Source: Anaerolineales bacterium (GTDB lineage Bacteria; Chloroflexota; Anaerolineae; 4572-78; J111). From it: DNA of 64,000 nucleotides. The translations under genes and the position numbers were made by a program. The DNA lies in NCBI GenBank assembly GCA_015075405.1, contig JABTUK010000004.1:310001-374000 (forward strand), written 5' to 3'. Below are positions 25,463 to 33,942 of the stretch, piece after piece; position 1 is the first letter of the stretch, and each line of letters starts with the position of its first letter. Under the pieces are notes generated by a model, which had not been told where the DNA came from, did no database searches, and saw only the letters and a list, made by a program, of their open reading frames with translations.

Positions 25463-27202
25463 ATGACTTTTCGGTATGAGTCGTTGGAGGTGTGGCCTTT
25501 GGCTTTGGAATATGTAGATGCCTGTTTTGTCGTGGCTGACGCTTTACCGCAGCGGGTTCAGTTTTCGATAGGAGAACAGTTGCGCCGGGCCGCCATCTCG
25601 ATTATAGCCAATATTGCCGAAGGCTCCGGCAAGGCAACCTCACGCTCTGAAGGCAATTTTTATGATATTGCGCGTGGCTCTGTAGCTGAAACTGTGGGGC
25701 TTCTGGCTTTATGCCAGCGGCGAAATTACCTGTTATCTGACCGGCATCAGCGGATGTATAATCGAGCCAATGTCGTCTCGGCTATGCTCTGGGGTTTAAT
25801 CAAGGCTAACGATCATCAAATCGGCGAAACTCAGGTCTTGTATCAAGCCGACAATCATTCTTTGGATGATATTCTGAATTCTTCATCCTCTTCGCCTCTC
25901 CTCGCCTCCCGCGTCCTCGCCTCCTCGCCCCCCGCGTCCTCGCACCCTCGCCTCCTCATCGTTGGTTTGACCGGCACCGGCGCAGACAGCCTCCCCCCGG
26001 CTCTCGTCGCCCGGATTGCGGCGGCTGATCTGCTGGTGGGTGGACAGCGGCATCTGAGCTACTTTCCCGATTTTGCAGGCGAAAAGTTGGCAATTGCCGC
26101 CGATATGGAAGCGGTCGCGCGGCGATTACAACAGGCTTTGGCGGCGGGTGAGCAGGCAGTGGTCCTGGCTTCCGGCGACCCGCTGTGCTACGGCATCGGC
26201 GCAACGCTGCGGCGTTATTTTCCGGCTGAAGCTTTAGAAATCATTCCCGCACCGACAGCCTTTCAGCTTGCCTTTGCCGCCCTGGCCGAACCCTGGGCCG
26301 GGGCCGCGCTGTTGAGCGCCCACGCCCGGCCGCTGGCAGCGGTGGTCAGTGGGGTACTGGCCGCGCCCAAAGCCGCCATTCTGACCGACCCGCAGCAACA
26401 CACTCCGGCAGTGGTAGCCGAGGCTTTGTTAGCCGCCGGATTGCCGCCCGATACACCCTGTGCCATCTGCGAAAATTTGGGCAGTCCCGCCCAGCGCATT
26501 GTCCGCACCGTGTTAGGCCACATGAGCGAGGAAACGTATGCGCCGTTGAATGTGTTGGTGGTGTGGCGACACGAAGCGGGCGAGGAGGCGAGGACGCGAG
26601 GAGAAGATATTACTTTCATCGCCCCTTCGCCTCACCTGTCATCGCCTCATCCCCCCGGCTTGCCCGACGACGCCTTCTCAACCTCGGCCGGGCAAATTAC
26701 CAAGCGCGAGATTCGGCTGCTGGCATTGGCCGAATTAGCCTTAAGATCGGGAGAAGTTTTGTGGGACATCGGCGCGGGGAGTGGGGCGGTCAGCATTGAA
26801 GCGGCGCGGTCGCAGCCGGAGGCGACTGTTTATGCTGTCGAGAAGCGAGCCGAGTTGGGCCGGCATTTTCAGGAAAATTTGCGCCGTTTTCCGGCAGCCA
26901 ATCTTCATCGGGTCGAGGGGGTGGCCCCAGAGGCCACCCACGATTGGCCCGATCCACACGCCGTTTTTGTCGGCGGTAGCGATAAAAAATTACCCGAAAT
27001 TATTGAAACAGCCCGGCAGCGACTTCATCGCGGGGGGCGGCTGGTCATCAACCTGGCGACCCTGGAAAATCTGTACACTGCCCGTGCCTGCTTGCCCGCC
27101 GCCCGCGTCACTCAGGTGCAAATCAGCCGAGGAACGCCCATTCTGGACATGCTCCGTTTTGAAGCGCTCAACCCGGTTTTTATGGTCACTTGGCGAAAGT
27201 GA
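25463..27202 (+). CDS. cobL: S23/four-helix-bundle domain fused to CbiE-CbiT (CobL)
   Basis: The 579-residue frame joins three domains. Residues 1-133 are an S23/four-helix-bundle protein (AISIIANIAEGSGKATSRSE, IARGSVAETVGLL), the type coded in 23S rRNA intervening sequences. Residues about 134-163 are a Ser/Pro/Ala/Leu linker coded by a palindrome arm. From about 164 the CobL bifunctional C5,C15-methyltransferase/decarboxylase follows: CbiE (LLIVGLTGTGADSLP, LASGDPLCYGIG), another repeat-coded linker, then CbiT (EVLWDIGAGSGAVSIEAA). No start codon lies between the arm and CbiE except TTG 25862, so a fusion or an internal start there is likely. Confidence 0.85.
   Translation: MTFRYESLEVWPLALEYVDACFVVADALPQRVQFSIGEQLRRAAISIIANIAEGSGKATSRSEGNFYDIARGSVAETVGLLALCQRRNYLLSDRHQRMYNRANVVSAMLWGLIKANDHQIGETQVLYQADNHSLDDILNSSSSSPLLASRVLASSPPASSHPRLLIVGLTGTGADSLPPALVARIAAADLLVGGQRHLSYFPDFAGEKLAIAADMEAVARRLQQALAAGEQAVVLASGDPLCYGIGATLRRYFPAEALEIIPAPTAFQLAFAALAEPWAGAALLSAHARPLAAVVSGVLAAPKAAILTDPQQHTPAVVAEALLAAGLPPDTPCAICENLGSPAQRIVRTVLGHMSEETYAPLNVLVVWRHEAGEEARTRGEDITFIAPSPHLSSPHPPGLPDDAFSTSAGQITKREIRLLALAELALRSGEVLWDIGAGSGAVSIEAARSQPEATVYAVEKRAELGRHFQENLRRFPAANLHRVEGVAPEATHDWPDPHAVFVGGSDKKLPEIIETARQRLHRGGRLVINLATLENLYTARACLPAARVTQVQISRGTPILDMLRFEALNPVFMVTWRK
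25879..25960. repeat. CCTCGCC arm coding the S23-CbiE linker
   Basis: CTTCGCCTCTCCTCGCCTCC and GCGTCCTCGCCTCCTCGCC repeats are complementary to the arm at 25326. All three frames on this strand are free of stop codons, and one is translated as SSSSPLLASRVLASSPPASS. Confidence 0.85.
26578..26656. repeat. GAGGCGAGGACGCGAGG palindrome between CbiE and CbiT domains
   Basis: GGGCGAGGAGGCGAGGACG faces CGCCCCTTCGCCTCACC and ATCGCCTCATCCCCCC. It is in frame and coincides with the linker joining the two catalytic domains. Confidence 0.85.
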
Positions 27203-27367
27203 GACGAGGACGCGAGGACTCGTGAGGCGAGAGGAGAGACGAAGATTGAAGATAGTAGATGATAGATAGAAGATAGAAGATAGACTATCCTCCATCCTCT
27301 ATCTTCTATTCTCTATCTTCTATCCTCCATTCTTCGCCTCCTCGCGTCCCCGTCTCATCGCCTCATC
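27203..27367. repeat. Compound nested palindrome between cobL and cobI
   Basis: Outer arms are GACGAGGACGCGAGGACTCG and TTCGCCTCCTCGCGTCCCCG. Inside them lies a second palindrome of another word family: GAAGATAG repeats facing CTATCTTCTATTCTCTATC. One word family is thus nested within another. Confidence 0.88.
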
Positions 27368-27385
27368 TGAAGAAAGGATGCTACA

Positions 27386-28138
27386 TTGACTACTCCCCAC
27401 CTCACCGCCGTTGGCCTCGGCCCCGGCGACCCCGAATTGATTACCCTCAAAGGGCTGCGGGCAATTGAAGCCGCCAGCCTTATTTTTACGCCGCGCAGCC
27501 AGGATGGTGAGCAAAGTTTGGCCCTGCGGATTGCCCAACCCTGGCTGCATCCGGAGCGCCAGCAGGTGGTCGAACTGGCCCTGCCGATGACCCGCAATCC
27601 GGCCCAACTGGTGACAGCCTGGCAGGCCGCCGCCGACCAGATTGCCCACAGCCTGACCGCTTTGGGGCAGGACAACCCGCGCGGGGTTTATCTCTTGCTG
27701 GGCGACCCGCTGCTCTACGGCACGTTCACCTATATCTGGGGTGAGCTGGCCGCCCGCCATCCGCACATTGGGATCGAAATTGTCCCCGGCGTCACCTCGT
27801 TTGCCGCCGCCGCCGCCCGCGCTCAATTTCTGCTCAGCGCCACCTCCGACCGGGTGGCGATTTTGCCGGCCAGCTACGAAACGGACGCTGCTGAACTCCG
27901 ACGGCTGCTAACTGACTATGAAACGGTCATCCTGCTCAAAGTGGGTCCGGTGCTGCCACAGATGTTGGCGGCGGTTGAGGAGTTGGGCCTGCTGGACTCG
28001 ACCCTCTACGCCGAGCGCGTCGGCATGCCGGAGGAACTGATCGCCGTTGGGCCAGAAGTTCGCCTGCTGCATCATCAGCGGCGGCCATATTTATCCCTGC
28101 TGATTGTGCGGGGCGGGAGAGAGGGCGGGATGAGGTGA
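27386..28138 (+). CDS. cbiL: Cobalt-precorrin-2 C20-methyltransferase
   Basis: CbiL/CobI adds the C20 methyl group to (cobalt-)precorrin-2. The 250-residue protein has the tetrapyrrole methylase start LTAVGLGPGDPELITLKGLR, the LLGDPLLYGTFTYIW substrate loop and IVPGVTSFAAAAAR. The TTG start at 27386 is supported by GAAAGGA seven bases upstream; the ATG just before it runs into a stop. The C-terminal residues RGGREGGMR look repeat-derived. cbiF follows after 7 bases. Confidence 0.92.
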   Translation: MTTPHLTAVGLGPGDPELITLKGLRAIEAASLIFTPRSQDGEQSLALRIAQPWLHPERQQVVELALPMTRNPAQLVTAWQAAADQIAHSLTALGQDNPRGVYLLLGDPLLYGTFTYIWGELAARHPHIGIEIVPGVTSFAAAAARAQFLLSATSDRVAILPASYETDAAELRRLLTDYETVILLKVGPVLPQMLAAVEELGLLDSTLYAERVGMPEELIAVGPEVRLLHHQRRPYLSLLIVRGGREGGMR

Positions 28139-28218
28139 AGAAAAAATGACAAAAATACGTCAAGAAGCCGTTACAGCTAATCTCCTCGCCTCCTCGCCTC
28201 CTCGATTCCTCGCTTCAC
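28108..28218. repeat. Split palindrome across the cbiL end and cbiF start
   Basis: GGGCGGGAGAGAGGGCGGG at the end of cbiL faces CTCCTCGCCTCCTCGCCTCC at 28181-28200 inside the first codons of cbiF. The two genes thus meet inside one degenerate palindrome, supplying the CbiL tail and the NLLASSPPRFLASP start of CbiF. Confidence 0.65.
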
Positions 28219-30212
28219 CGGGCACGGTTTATTTCATCGGCGCGGGGCCGGGCGCGCCTGACTTGATTACGGTGCGTGGGCGCGATCTGATTGCCCAGGC
28301 CGATTTGATGCTCTATGCCGACAGTCTGGTGGAAGAAAGTGTGGCTGGTCTGGCCCGCAAACCGGAGGCTCAGATTGTTGGCTCATCCGGCCTGCATCTG
28401 GACCAGATTTTGACCCTGATGGTTGAAACGGCTCAGCGCGGGGGCGTGGTCGCTCGCGTTCACAGCGGCGATCCGGCCCTATATGGGGCAACGCATGAGC
28501 AGATGGCCCATCTGGAAGATCACCACATCCCTTACGAAGTTGTGCCGGGAGTGACCGCCGCCTTTGCCGCAGCGGCCCGGCTCAAAGTCGAACTGACCAT
28601 CCCCGACCTGGTCCAGACGATCATTCTGACCCGCACCGCCGGGCGAACTACCATGCCGGCGCGGGAGGATTTGCGGAGCCTGGCTGCGGCCGGGGCTTCG
28701 CTGGCAATTTATCTGAGCATCAGCCGCATCCGCCATGTGGTGGATGATTTGCTGGCCAGCGGCGGCTATCAGCCGGAAACGCCGGTGGCCGTGTTCCATA
28801 AAGTGACCTGGCCCGACGAAAGTTATCTACTCGGCACGCTGGCCGATATTGCTGAAAAGGTTCGGGCGGCAGGCTATACCAAACACGCCCTGATTTTGGT
28901 TAGCCCGGCTTTGGAAGCCAGCCTGAAAGGGGCTGAACGCCGCACCAGCAGCCATCTCTACGACAAGAGTTACACCCACCGCTTTCGCCGGGCCGAAGAT
29001 TTCAAGCGGGACAAGGAACGCCAGGAAGCCGAGTCTCTTCCCCCAGGGGTGGTGGCCGGGGAGAAACATCTCGGCAGCGCCCCCTCTCGCAGTGGAGCCA
29101 TGGTGATCGCCGTAACCCGCCGGGGGAGTCAACTGGCGGTCAGGCTGGCGGCTGATTTCAAAGTCGATCTCGCTGTGCCAGATAAATTTTCCCAAGAGAT
29201 TAGAGATTGGAGATTAATGGCTGGAGTTGAAGAGAATCTCCAATCTCCAATCTCCAATCTCTACTCCGGCTCTACTCTGGCCGAGGTGCAGCGCTGCTGG
29301 CCTCGGTACAATCACCTGATTCTGGTGATGCCGACCGGTGTTGCTGTCCGGGCTATTGCCCCCCTGTTAGGCCATAAAGCCAGCGACCCGGCGGTAGTCT
29401 GCCTGGATGAAGCCGGGCAGTCGGTCATTCCCTTGTTGGGAGGGCATCAGGCCGGCGCCAATGAACTGGCCCGGCAGATTGCGACCCTCACCGGCGGTTA
29501 TGCCGCTATCACCACCGCCAGCGAGGTGCAGGGCAAACCGGCGCTCGATCTCCCTCCTCAGCTAGAGGGGAGGCGCTGGCAGATTGACTCGGCCAGCGCC
29601 CTGACTCACGCCAGCGCCTGCCTGGTTAATGACGAAATGGTAGGCATCTACCTTGATCCCGCCCTGGCCTCCCTGCGCCCACAATTGACCGCCTGGCTGG
29701 GTGAAATTGACAACCTGACCTGGGTTGAAACGCTGGATGAGTTGGATGTGGACGCCTACGCCGCCGGACTCATCATCAGTCATCGGGTTCTGGCCGACCA
29801 TTATCAGCATTTGCAGCATAAATGTGTGCTCTATCGGCCCCCGGTTTTAGTGATGGGTTTGGGCTGTAAACGGGATGTGCCGGCAGCCGAACTGGGCGAG
29901 GCGTTGAAAACGACTCTGACCGAAACTAACCTGGCTCTCGAATCAGCGGCGGCGCTGGCGACAGTGGATCTTAAGGCCGACGAGCCGGGCTTGCAAGACC
30001 TGGCTCGTCAATTGGATTTGCCCTTGCGCATTGTGGAAAGCGCCCGCCTGGGCTTGTTGGAACCGGCTCAGTTCAGTCCCAGCGCGGCCCAGGCCAAATT
30101 TGACCTGCCCGGCGTGGCCGAACCATGCGCCCTGCTGGTCGCCGGGGGTGAGTTGATTGTGCCCAAACGCAGCTTTGCCCGCTGCACTGTCGCTGTGGCT
30201 CTGAAAGGATGA
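28146..30212 (+). CDS. Fused CbiF (precorrin-4 C11-methyltransferase) and CbiG (cobalt-precorrin-5A hydrolase)
   Basis: The 688-residue product carries two pathway enzymes. Residues about 26-280 are CbiF/CobM (TVYFIGAGPGAPDLITVRG, HSGDPALYGATHEQM, VVPGVTAAFAAAARLKVE). After a charged linker, residues 317-688 are CbiG, which opens the delta-lactone (MVIAVTRRGSQLAVRLAADF, DPAVVCLDEAGQSVIPLLGG, AAITTASE). Residues 12-25 are repeat-coded. A GGAGATT palindrome is in frame at residues about 350-373 of the CbiG part (EIRDWRLMAGVEENLQSPIS), between its first strand and the TLAEVQRCWPRYNHL helix. C11 methylation and lactone opening are consecutive steps. Confidence 0.93.
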   Translation: MTKIRQEAVTANLLASSPPRFLASPGTVYFIGAGPGAPDLITVRGRDLIAQADLMLYADSLVEESVAGLARKPEAQIVGSSGLHLDQILTLMVETAQRGGVVARVHSGDPALYGATHEQMAHLEDHHIPYEVVPGVTAAFAAAARLKVELTIPDLVQTIILTRTAGRTTMPAREDLRSLAAAGASLAIYLSISRIRHVVDDLLASGGYQPETPVAVFHKVTWPDESYLLGTLADIAEKVRAAGYTKHALILVSPALEASLKGAERRTSSHLYDKSYTHRFRRAEDFKRDKERQEAESLPPGVVAGEKHLGSAPSRSGAMVIAVTRRGSQLAVRLAADFKVDLAVPDKFSQEIRDWRLMAGVEENLQSPISNLYSGSTLAEVQRCWPRYNHLILVMPTGVAVRAIAPLLGHKASDPAVVCLDEAGQSVIPLLGGHQAGANELARQIATLTGGYAAITTASEVQGKPALDLPPQLEGRRWQIDSASALTHASACLVNDEMVGIYLDPALASLRPQLTAWLGEIDNLTWVETLDELDVDAYAAGLIISHRVLADHYQHLQHKCVLYRPPVLVMGLGCKRDVPAAELGEALKTTLTETNLALESAAALATVDLKADEPGLQDLARQLDLPLRIVESARLGLLEPAQFSPSAAQAKFDLPGVAEPCALLVAGGELIVPKRSFARCTVAVALKG
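29194..29262. repeat. GGAGATT-word palindrome inserted in frame in cbiG
   Basis: AAGAGATTAGAGATTGGAGA faces AATCTCCAATCTCCAATCTC. This word family contains stops in some frames, but here it lies in an open one and is translated. Confidence 0.88.
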
Positions 30213-30222
30213 AGGCGGAAGG

Positions 30223-31635
30223 ATGAAGGATGAAATAATAAAGCCGGAAGACAAAAAACCTAAGACACGAGGACGCGAGGAGGCGAGGACGCGGGAAGAT
30301 TCTCTTTCGCCTCCTCGCCTCCTCGCCTCACGCCCTACGCCCCACCCCCTCCTCTCCCTCATCGGCATCGGCCCCGGCGATTTGCAGCAGATGACCCTGG
30401 CGGCCCATGCCTCTCTGCGCGCCGCCGAAATTGTCATCGGCTACGAGGTTTACATCGAGCTGGTGCGGCCTATGCTGCGGCCAGAGCAACAAATCGTCAT
30501 CAGTCCTATCGGCAGCGAAATGGAACGGGCGCAGCAGGCCGTTGATTTGGCGATTTCAGGGCGGCACGTAGCTCTAATTAGCAGCGGCGATATCGGGATT
30601 TACGCTATGGCCAGTCCGGTGTTCGAGGTTCTGCGCCAGCGAGGCTGGTCGGGGCAAGAACCGGAAGTGGAGGTCTTCCCCGGTATCAGCGCGGTACAGG
30701 CTGCCGCCGCCCGGCTGGGCGCGCCGTTGGGGCACGATTTTTGTACCATCAGCCTGAGCGATCTTCTGACGCCCTGGCCGGTCATCGAGCGGCGGCTGCA
30801 AGCGGCCGCCTGGGGTGATTTTGTGGTGGCCTTTTATAATCCCCGCAGTCAGAAGCGGGATTGGCAGCTATTGCGCGCTGTCGAAATTCTGTTAGCTTAC
30901 CGTCCGGCGACTACGCCGGTGGCTGTTGTCCATCATGTGACCCGGCCCGAAGAACGGATTGACCTGACCACGCTGGGCGAGTTGCAGCCGGCCCAGGTGG
31001 ATATGTTTACCCTGGTTCTGGTCGGCAACAGCCAGAGCTACGTTTTGGCCGGGCATGTGGTGACGCCGCGCGGGTATGGAGAGGCGAAGAGGCGAGGAGA
31101 CGAAGATGCGGGACGCGAGGAGACGAAAGAGAATCCTCCCGCGTCCTCGCCTCACATCTCCTCGCCTCCCCCCGGCGCAGATGTTTATCCAGTATCCCTG
31201 ATTAATATGTCTGGTCAGCAGGCGCTCGTCGTCGGCGGGGGGCCGGTGGGGGAGCGGAAGGCGCGGGGGGTGTTGGCAGCGGGGGGGGCGGTCCGCTTGA
31301 TTAGCCCGGAGGCAACCCCACAACTGCAAGCCTGGGCTGAGGCCGGGCAGATTCAGTGGGAACGGCGGCCCTTTCAGCCGGGTGATGTGACGGGGGTGGG
31401 CCTGGTTTTCGCCGCCACCAATCAGCGGGCAGTCAACGCCCAGGTAGCCGCTGAAGCTCACCAATTGGGCCTGCTGCGCAATGTGGCCGATCAGCCGGGC
31501 GAAGGCAATTTTCATGTCCCAGCCGTGCATCGCCAGCCGGGGCTGGTGGTGGCGGTGAGCAGCCTGGGCGAAAGTCCCATTAAAGCCAGGCAGGTGCGGG
31601 ATCAGATTGCCGGCTGGCTGCGGGATGAGGGCTGA
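30223..31635 (+). CDS. Fused CbiH (precorrin-3B C17-methyltransferase) and SirC (precorrin-2 dehydrogenase)
   Basis: The 470-residue frame has a repeat-derived basic N-terminus (KTRGREEARTRED), then CbiH/CobJ from about residue 42 (LLSLIGIGPGDLQQMTLAA, SSGDIGIYAMASPVFEVL, FPGISAVQAAAARLGAP, VAFYNPRSQKRDWQL), which drives C17 methylation and ring contraction. A repeat-coded linker (about 287-322) leads to a SirC/CysG-N domain from about 328 with the NAD site LVVGGGPVGERKARGVL, which oxidises precorrin-2 to sirohydrochlorin. ATG 30223 overlaps no other gene; a later CbiH start is not available before the core. Confidence 0.92.
   Translation: MKDEIIKPEDKKPKTRGREEARTREDSLSPPRLLASRPTPHPLLSLIGIGPGDLQQMTLAAHASLRAAEIVIGYEVYIELVRPMLRPEQQIVISPIGSEMERAQQAVDLAISGRHVALISSGDIGIYAMASPVFEVLRQRGWSGQEPEVEVFPGISAVQAAAARLGAPLGHDFCTISLSDLLTPWPVIERRLQAAAWGDFVVAFYNPRSQKRDWQLLRAVEILLAYRPATTPVAVVHHVTRPEERIDLTTLGELQPAQVDMFTLVLVGNSQSYVLAGHVVTPRGYGEAKRRGDEDAGREETKENPPASSPHISSPPPGADVYPVSLINMSGQQALVVGGGPVGERKARGVLAAGGAVRLISPEATPQLQAWAEAGQIQWERRPFQPGDVTGVGLVFAATNQRAVNAQVAAEAHQLGLLRNVADQPGEGNFHVPAVHRQPGLVVAVSSLGESPIKARQVRDQIAGWLRDEG
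30266..30332. repeat. GAGGCGAGGACGCG palindrome coding the CbiH N-terminus
   Basis: ACGAGGACGCGAGGAGGCGA faces TCGCCTCCTCGCCTCCTCGC around AAGATTCTCTT. It is translated in frame ahead of the methyltransferase domain. A shorter GGATGAAGG-word repeat lies just upstream at 30207-30235. Confidence 0.85.
31079..31172. repeat. GAGGCGAAGAGGCGAGG palindrome in the CbiH-SirC linker
   Basis: GAGAGGCGAAGAGGCGAGGA and GACGCGAGGAGACG face CCCGCGTCCTCGCCTC and TCTCCTCGCCTCCCC. It lies exactly between the two domains and may have created the fusion. Confidence 0.88.
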
Positions 31636-31707
31636 GGCGATGAGGCGTGAGGCGAAGACGCGAGGAAGATTCTCTTTCGCCTCATCGCCTCACTGCTCCT
31701 CGCCTCA
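31626..31707. repeat. GAGGCGTGAGGCG palindrome after cbiH-sirC
   Basis: GATGAGGCGTGAGGCGAAGA faces TTTCGCCTCATCGCCTCAC. It begins at the SirC stop codon and ends about 30 bases before cobA. Confidence 0.85.
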
Positions 31708-31737
31708 TGTTGGCTAAAATTTTTGTGGGAGTATTTC

Positions 31738-32517
31738 ATGACAGGTAAAGCATATCTAGTAGGCGGGGGGCCGGGCCGGGCTGATCTGATCACCGTGCGG
31801 GGTTTGAATTTATTGCGCCGGGCCGAGGTGGTGTTATACGACCGCTTGATTGCTCAAGAATTGCTGCAAGAGGTTCCGCCGGAGGCCGAGTTAATTTTTG
31901 TCGGCAAGGGACCGGACCGGCACATGATGACGCAGACGCAAATCAACCAGCTCCTGGTGGAACGGGTCAAGGCCGGCAAGCAGGTGGTTCGCCTGAAAGG
32001 GGGCGACCCCTTTGTTTTTGGTCGGGGTGGGGAAGAGGTGCTGGCCCTGGCCGAAGCAGGTCTCTGTTTTGAGATTGTGCCGGGAGTTTCCTCGGTGCTG
32101 GCCGCGCCGGCCTATGCCGGGATTCCGGTGACCCACCGGGGATTGGTGACTTCATTTGCCGTTGTTACCGGCCATGAGGACCCAACCAAGCCGGAGAGCG
32201 CCACCGATTGGGCTGCCTTGGCCCGTATTCCCACCCTTATCCTGCTAATGGCGGTCAAACATATTGCCGACATCTGTGCCGAGTTGATCAGGGCCGGCCG
32301 CGCTGCCGATACTCCAGCCGCGATCATCAGTTGGGCCACCACCGACTACCAGCGGGTGCTGCGGACAACGCTGACCGCTCTGCCGGAGGCTATCGCCAGC
32401 CATAAGCTGCCCACCCCAGCCGTCATCGTGATTGGCGAAGTGGCACTACTGGCCGACCAACTGGCCTGGTTTCAGCCTGATGGGGATGCCTCGGGCTTTG
32501 CGCCGATTGAAGAATAG
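31738..32517 (+). CDS. cobA: Uroporphyrinogen-III C-methyltransferase (SUMT)
   Basis: SUMT adds methyl groups at C2 and C7 of uroporphyrinogen III to give precorrin-2, the branch point to B12 and siroheme. The 259-residue protein has [20 protein letters not shown], the glycine-rich [37 protein letters not shown] and the [11 protein letters not shown] segment typical of CobA. ATG 31738 is chosen because GTGGGAG lies seven bases upstream. It ends the cobalamin run that starts at cbiX. Confidence 0.94.
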   Translation: MTGKAYLVGGGPGRADLITVRGLNLLRRAEVVLYDRLIAQELLQEVPPEAELIFVGKGPDRHMMTQTQINQLLVERVKAGKQVVRLKGGDPFVFGRGGEEVLALAEAGLCFEIVPGVSSVLAAPAYAGIPVTHRGLVTSFAVVTGHEDPTKPESATDWAALARIPTLILLMAVKHIADICAELIRAGRAADTPAAIISWATTDYQRVLRTTLTALPEAIASHKLPTPAVIVIGEVALLADQLAWFQPDGDASGFAPIEE

Positions 32518-32556
32518 TGACTTGCAATTGAGTCCTGGCTGATTGGGCCAGAAAGC

Positions 32557-32626
32557 CTCGCGCAAAGTCGCCAAGAACGTCAAGAAAACCTCTAAAAATC
32601 TTTGCGCCTTTGCGTCTTGGCGAGAG
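32557..32626. repeat. CGCAAAGTCGCCAAGAACG palindrome
   Basis: TCGCGCAAAGTCGCCAAGA faces TCTTTGCGCCTTTGCGTCTT with TTGGCGAG at the end. It lies between the convergent cobA and lipoprotein genes and may end both transcripts. Confidence 0.75.
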
Positions 32627-32634
32627 ACATAGGG

Positions 32635-33903
32635 CTACGGCTTGGGCCAGTAGGGGTTGATATAAATCCCTTTGTTACAATCGCGCTGGCAGATCCAATC
32701 GGCGTTAATCACCGTTTCGTCGGGGTAAACAATCTTGACCAGGTGATTTTCCGAGAGACGGGTCATGTGTTTACACTGGGCGTCGAAACCGTCGTCAAAA
32801 TGGGGGCAATCGTAGGTGACAACTGTCAGAGTCCACCAGCCGGCGGCGTCGGTGGGGTTGGTCAGGATAATATCCCACTGGCCGGTTCGCTGGTCGGGAT
32901 ACCACCGGCTTGGCCCACTGGGATGGGAGACCACACTCCAGGTACCATTATCGGCCAGTACGCTGAAGCCATTGACCGGCCGGCCCTCGGTATCCTTAAA
33001 AACGCCCTTAAAGTGAACAATGGCTTCGTTGCCCGAAGCGCTCCAGGCCGTCGGCATAAATTGGTCTTTTGTGGGTGATAGTTTGGCAGGTAGGGGTAGG
33101 GTAGGTTCGGCTGCTTCGCGTAAGTTCTCCAAGGGACCGGCTAGTTGGGTCAGCGGGGCGTAAATCCAGGCCGCTCCATCCCCCCGCGGATAAGGAATTT
33201 TCAGCCACGAGCCGTCTTTGTTGCGCCGCAAAGCGGGGGCTGAGGTCAGCGGCGAGACAAACCCCACCGGGCCGTACCGCAGGCCGGGGCCGGCAAAAAC
33301 GTTCATTTTTTGCACTGTCGTCACCATCACCGCGTCGGCAGCGGCGTCTGGATCAGGGGCGATACGGCCGGGAGCATTGTACCAATCGCACAGGTCTATC
33401 TTTGCGGTTGTCTTTCCGCTTTTTACCTGGAAGGGGCGAGGCCGATGATCGGTGCAGGCAGCCTCCAGGCCGCATGGAACCGCCTCGGAATAAACTCCAG
33501 CCACCTCTGTGCCGACAGTCAGGGCGTAGGCGATGTATTCGCCCGGTGGAACATCCAGAATGTAACGGGGCCGGTGCGGGGGAATTTCTTGCTTGACCAA
33601 CGCCCCGGTAGCGGTGTTTTCCAGATAGAGCATTATCGGCGGGTTTTTGTCGCCGGGGTAACAGACGGAGCCTCTGACCGTACCTGGCGCTGCTGCGGGG
33701 GTGGGGCGGGCCGGTGTTGGAGGCGTTGGTGGGAGAGTTGGGGTTGGAGGAGGGGCTGTTGGAGTAGTGGATGGAGAGGGAGGTAAGGTTGGAGAGGGGT
33801 CGCCAGCCAGGGTTGTGTAGTCGCACCCACCCATGAAAGTGAGCAGGCAGAGCGCCAGCCCACCAATCATCAGTTTCGTGCTCAGTAATTTATCTTCAGT
33901 CAT
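32635..33903 (-). CDS. Lipoprotein with Thr/Pro linker and SH3-like domain
   Basis: I do not recognise a named family for the whole protein. Starting at MTEDKLLSTKL (422 residues), it has a hydrophobic segment ending in a lipobox-like MGGC, then a Thr/Pro-rich linker (TPTLPPTPPTPARPTP), a beta-rich carboxypeptidase-regulatory-like region (GSVCYPGDKNPPIML), an SH3b-like domain around KMNVFAGPGLRYGPVG with WLKIPYPRGDGAAWIY, and a C-terminal beta domain rich in Trp. It is expected on the outer face of the membrane, perhaps binding wall or sugar polymers. A promoter overlaps that of the divergent FAH gene. Confidence 0.75.
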   Translation of the reverse strand: MTEDKLLSTKLMIGGLALCLLTFMGGCDYTTLAGDPSPTLPPSPSTTPTAPPPTPTLPPTPPTPARPTPAAAPGTVRGSVCYPGDKNPPIMLYLENTATGALVKQEIPPHRPRYILDVPPGEYIAYALTVGTEVAGVYSEAVPCGLEAACTDHRPRPFQVKSGKTTAKIDLCDWYNAPGRIAPDPDAAADAVMVTTVQKMNVFAGPGLRYGPVGFVSPLTSAPALRRNKDGSWLKIPYPRGDGAAWIYAPLTQLAGPLENLREAAEPTLPLPAKLSPTKDQFMPTAWSASGNEAIVHFKGVFKDTEGRPVNGFSVLADNGTWSVVSHPSGPSRWYPDQRTGQWDIILTNPTDAAGWWTLTVVTYDCPHFDDGFDAQCKHMTRLSENHLVKIVYPDETVINADWICQRDCNKGIYINPYWPKP

Positions 33904-33913
33904 CAATCCCGGC

Positions 33914-33942
33914 ATTATAGCACAAATCATGGTTATTGACAG
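33914..33942 (-). promoter_or_regulatory. Promoter for the lipoprotein gene
   Basis: On the minus strand CTGTCA (33937-33942) and TATAAT (33914-33919) are 17 bases apart. The -35 hexamer overlaps the -35 of the plus-strand promoter, so the two divergent genes probably compete for RNA polymerase or share a regulator. Confidence 0.6.

Noticed and set aside
25463-25870. Four-helix-bundle protein as the Avd accessory protein of a diversity-generating retroelement
   Set aside because: There is no reverse transcriptase, template repeat or C-type lectin target nearby; the sequence fits the S23 branch.
32602-33786. Plus-strand open frames opposite the lipoprotein gene
   Set aside because: They are antisense shadows; the minus frame has a signal sequence, lipobox and domain structure.
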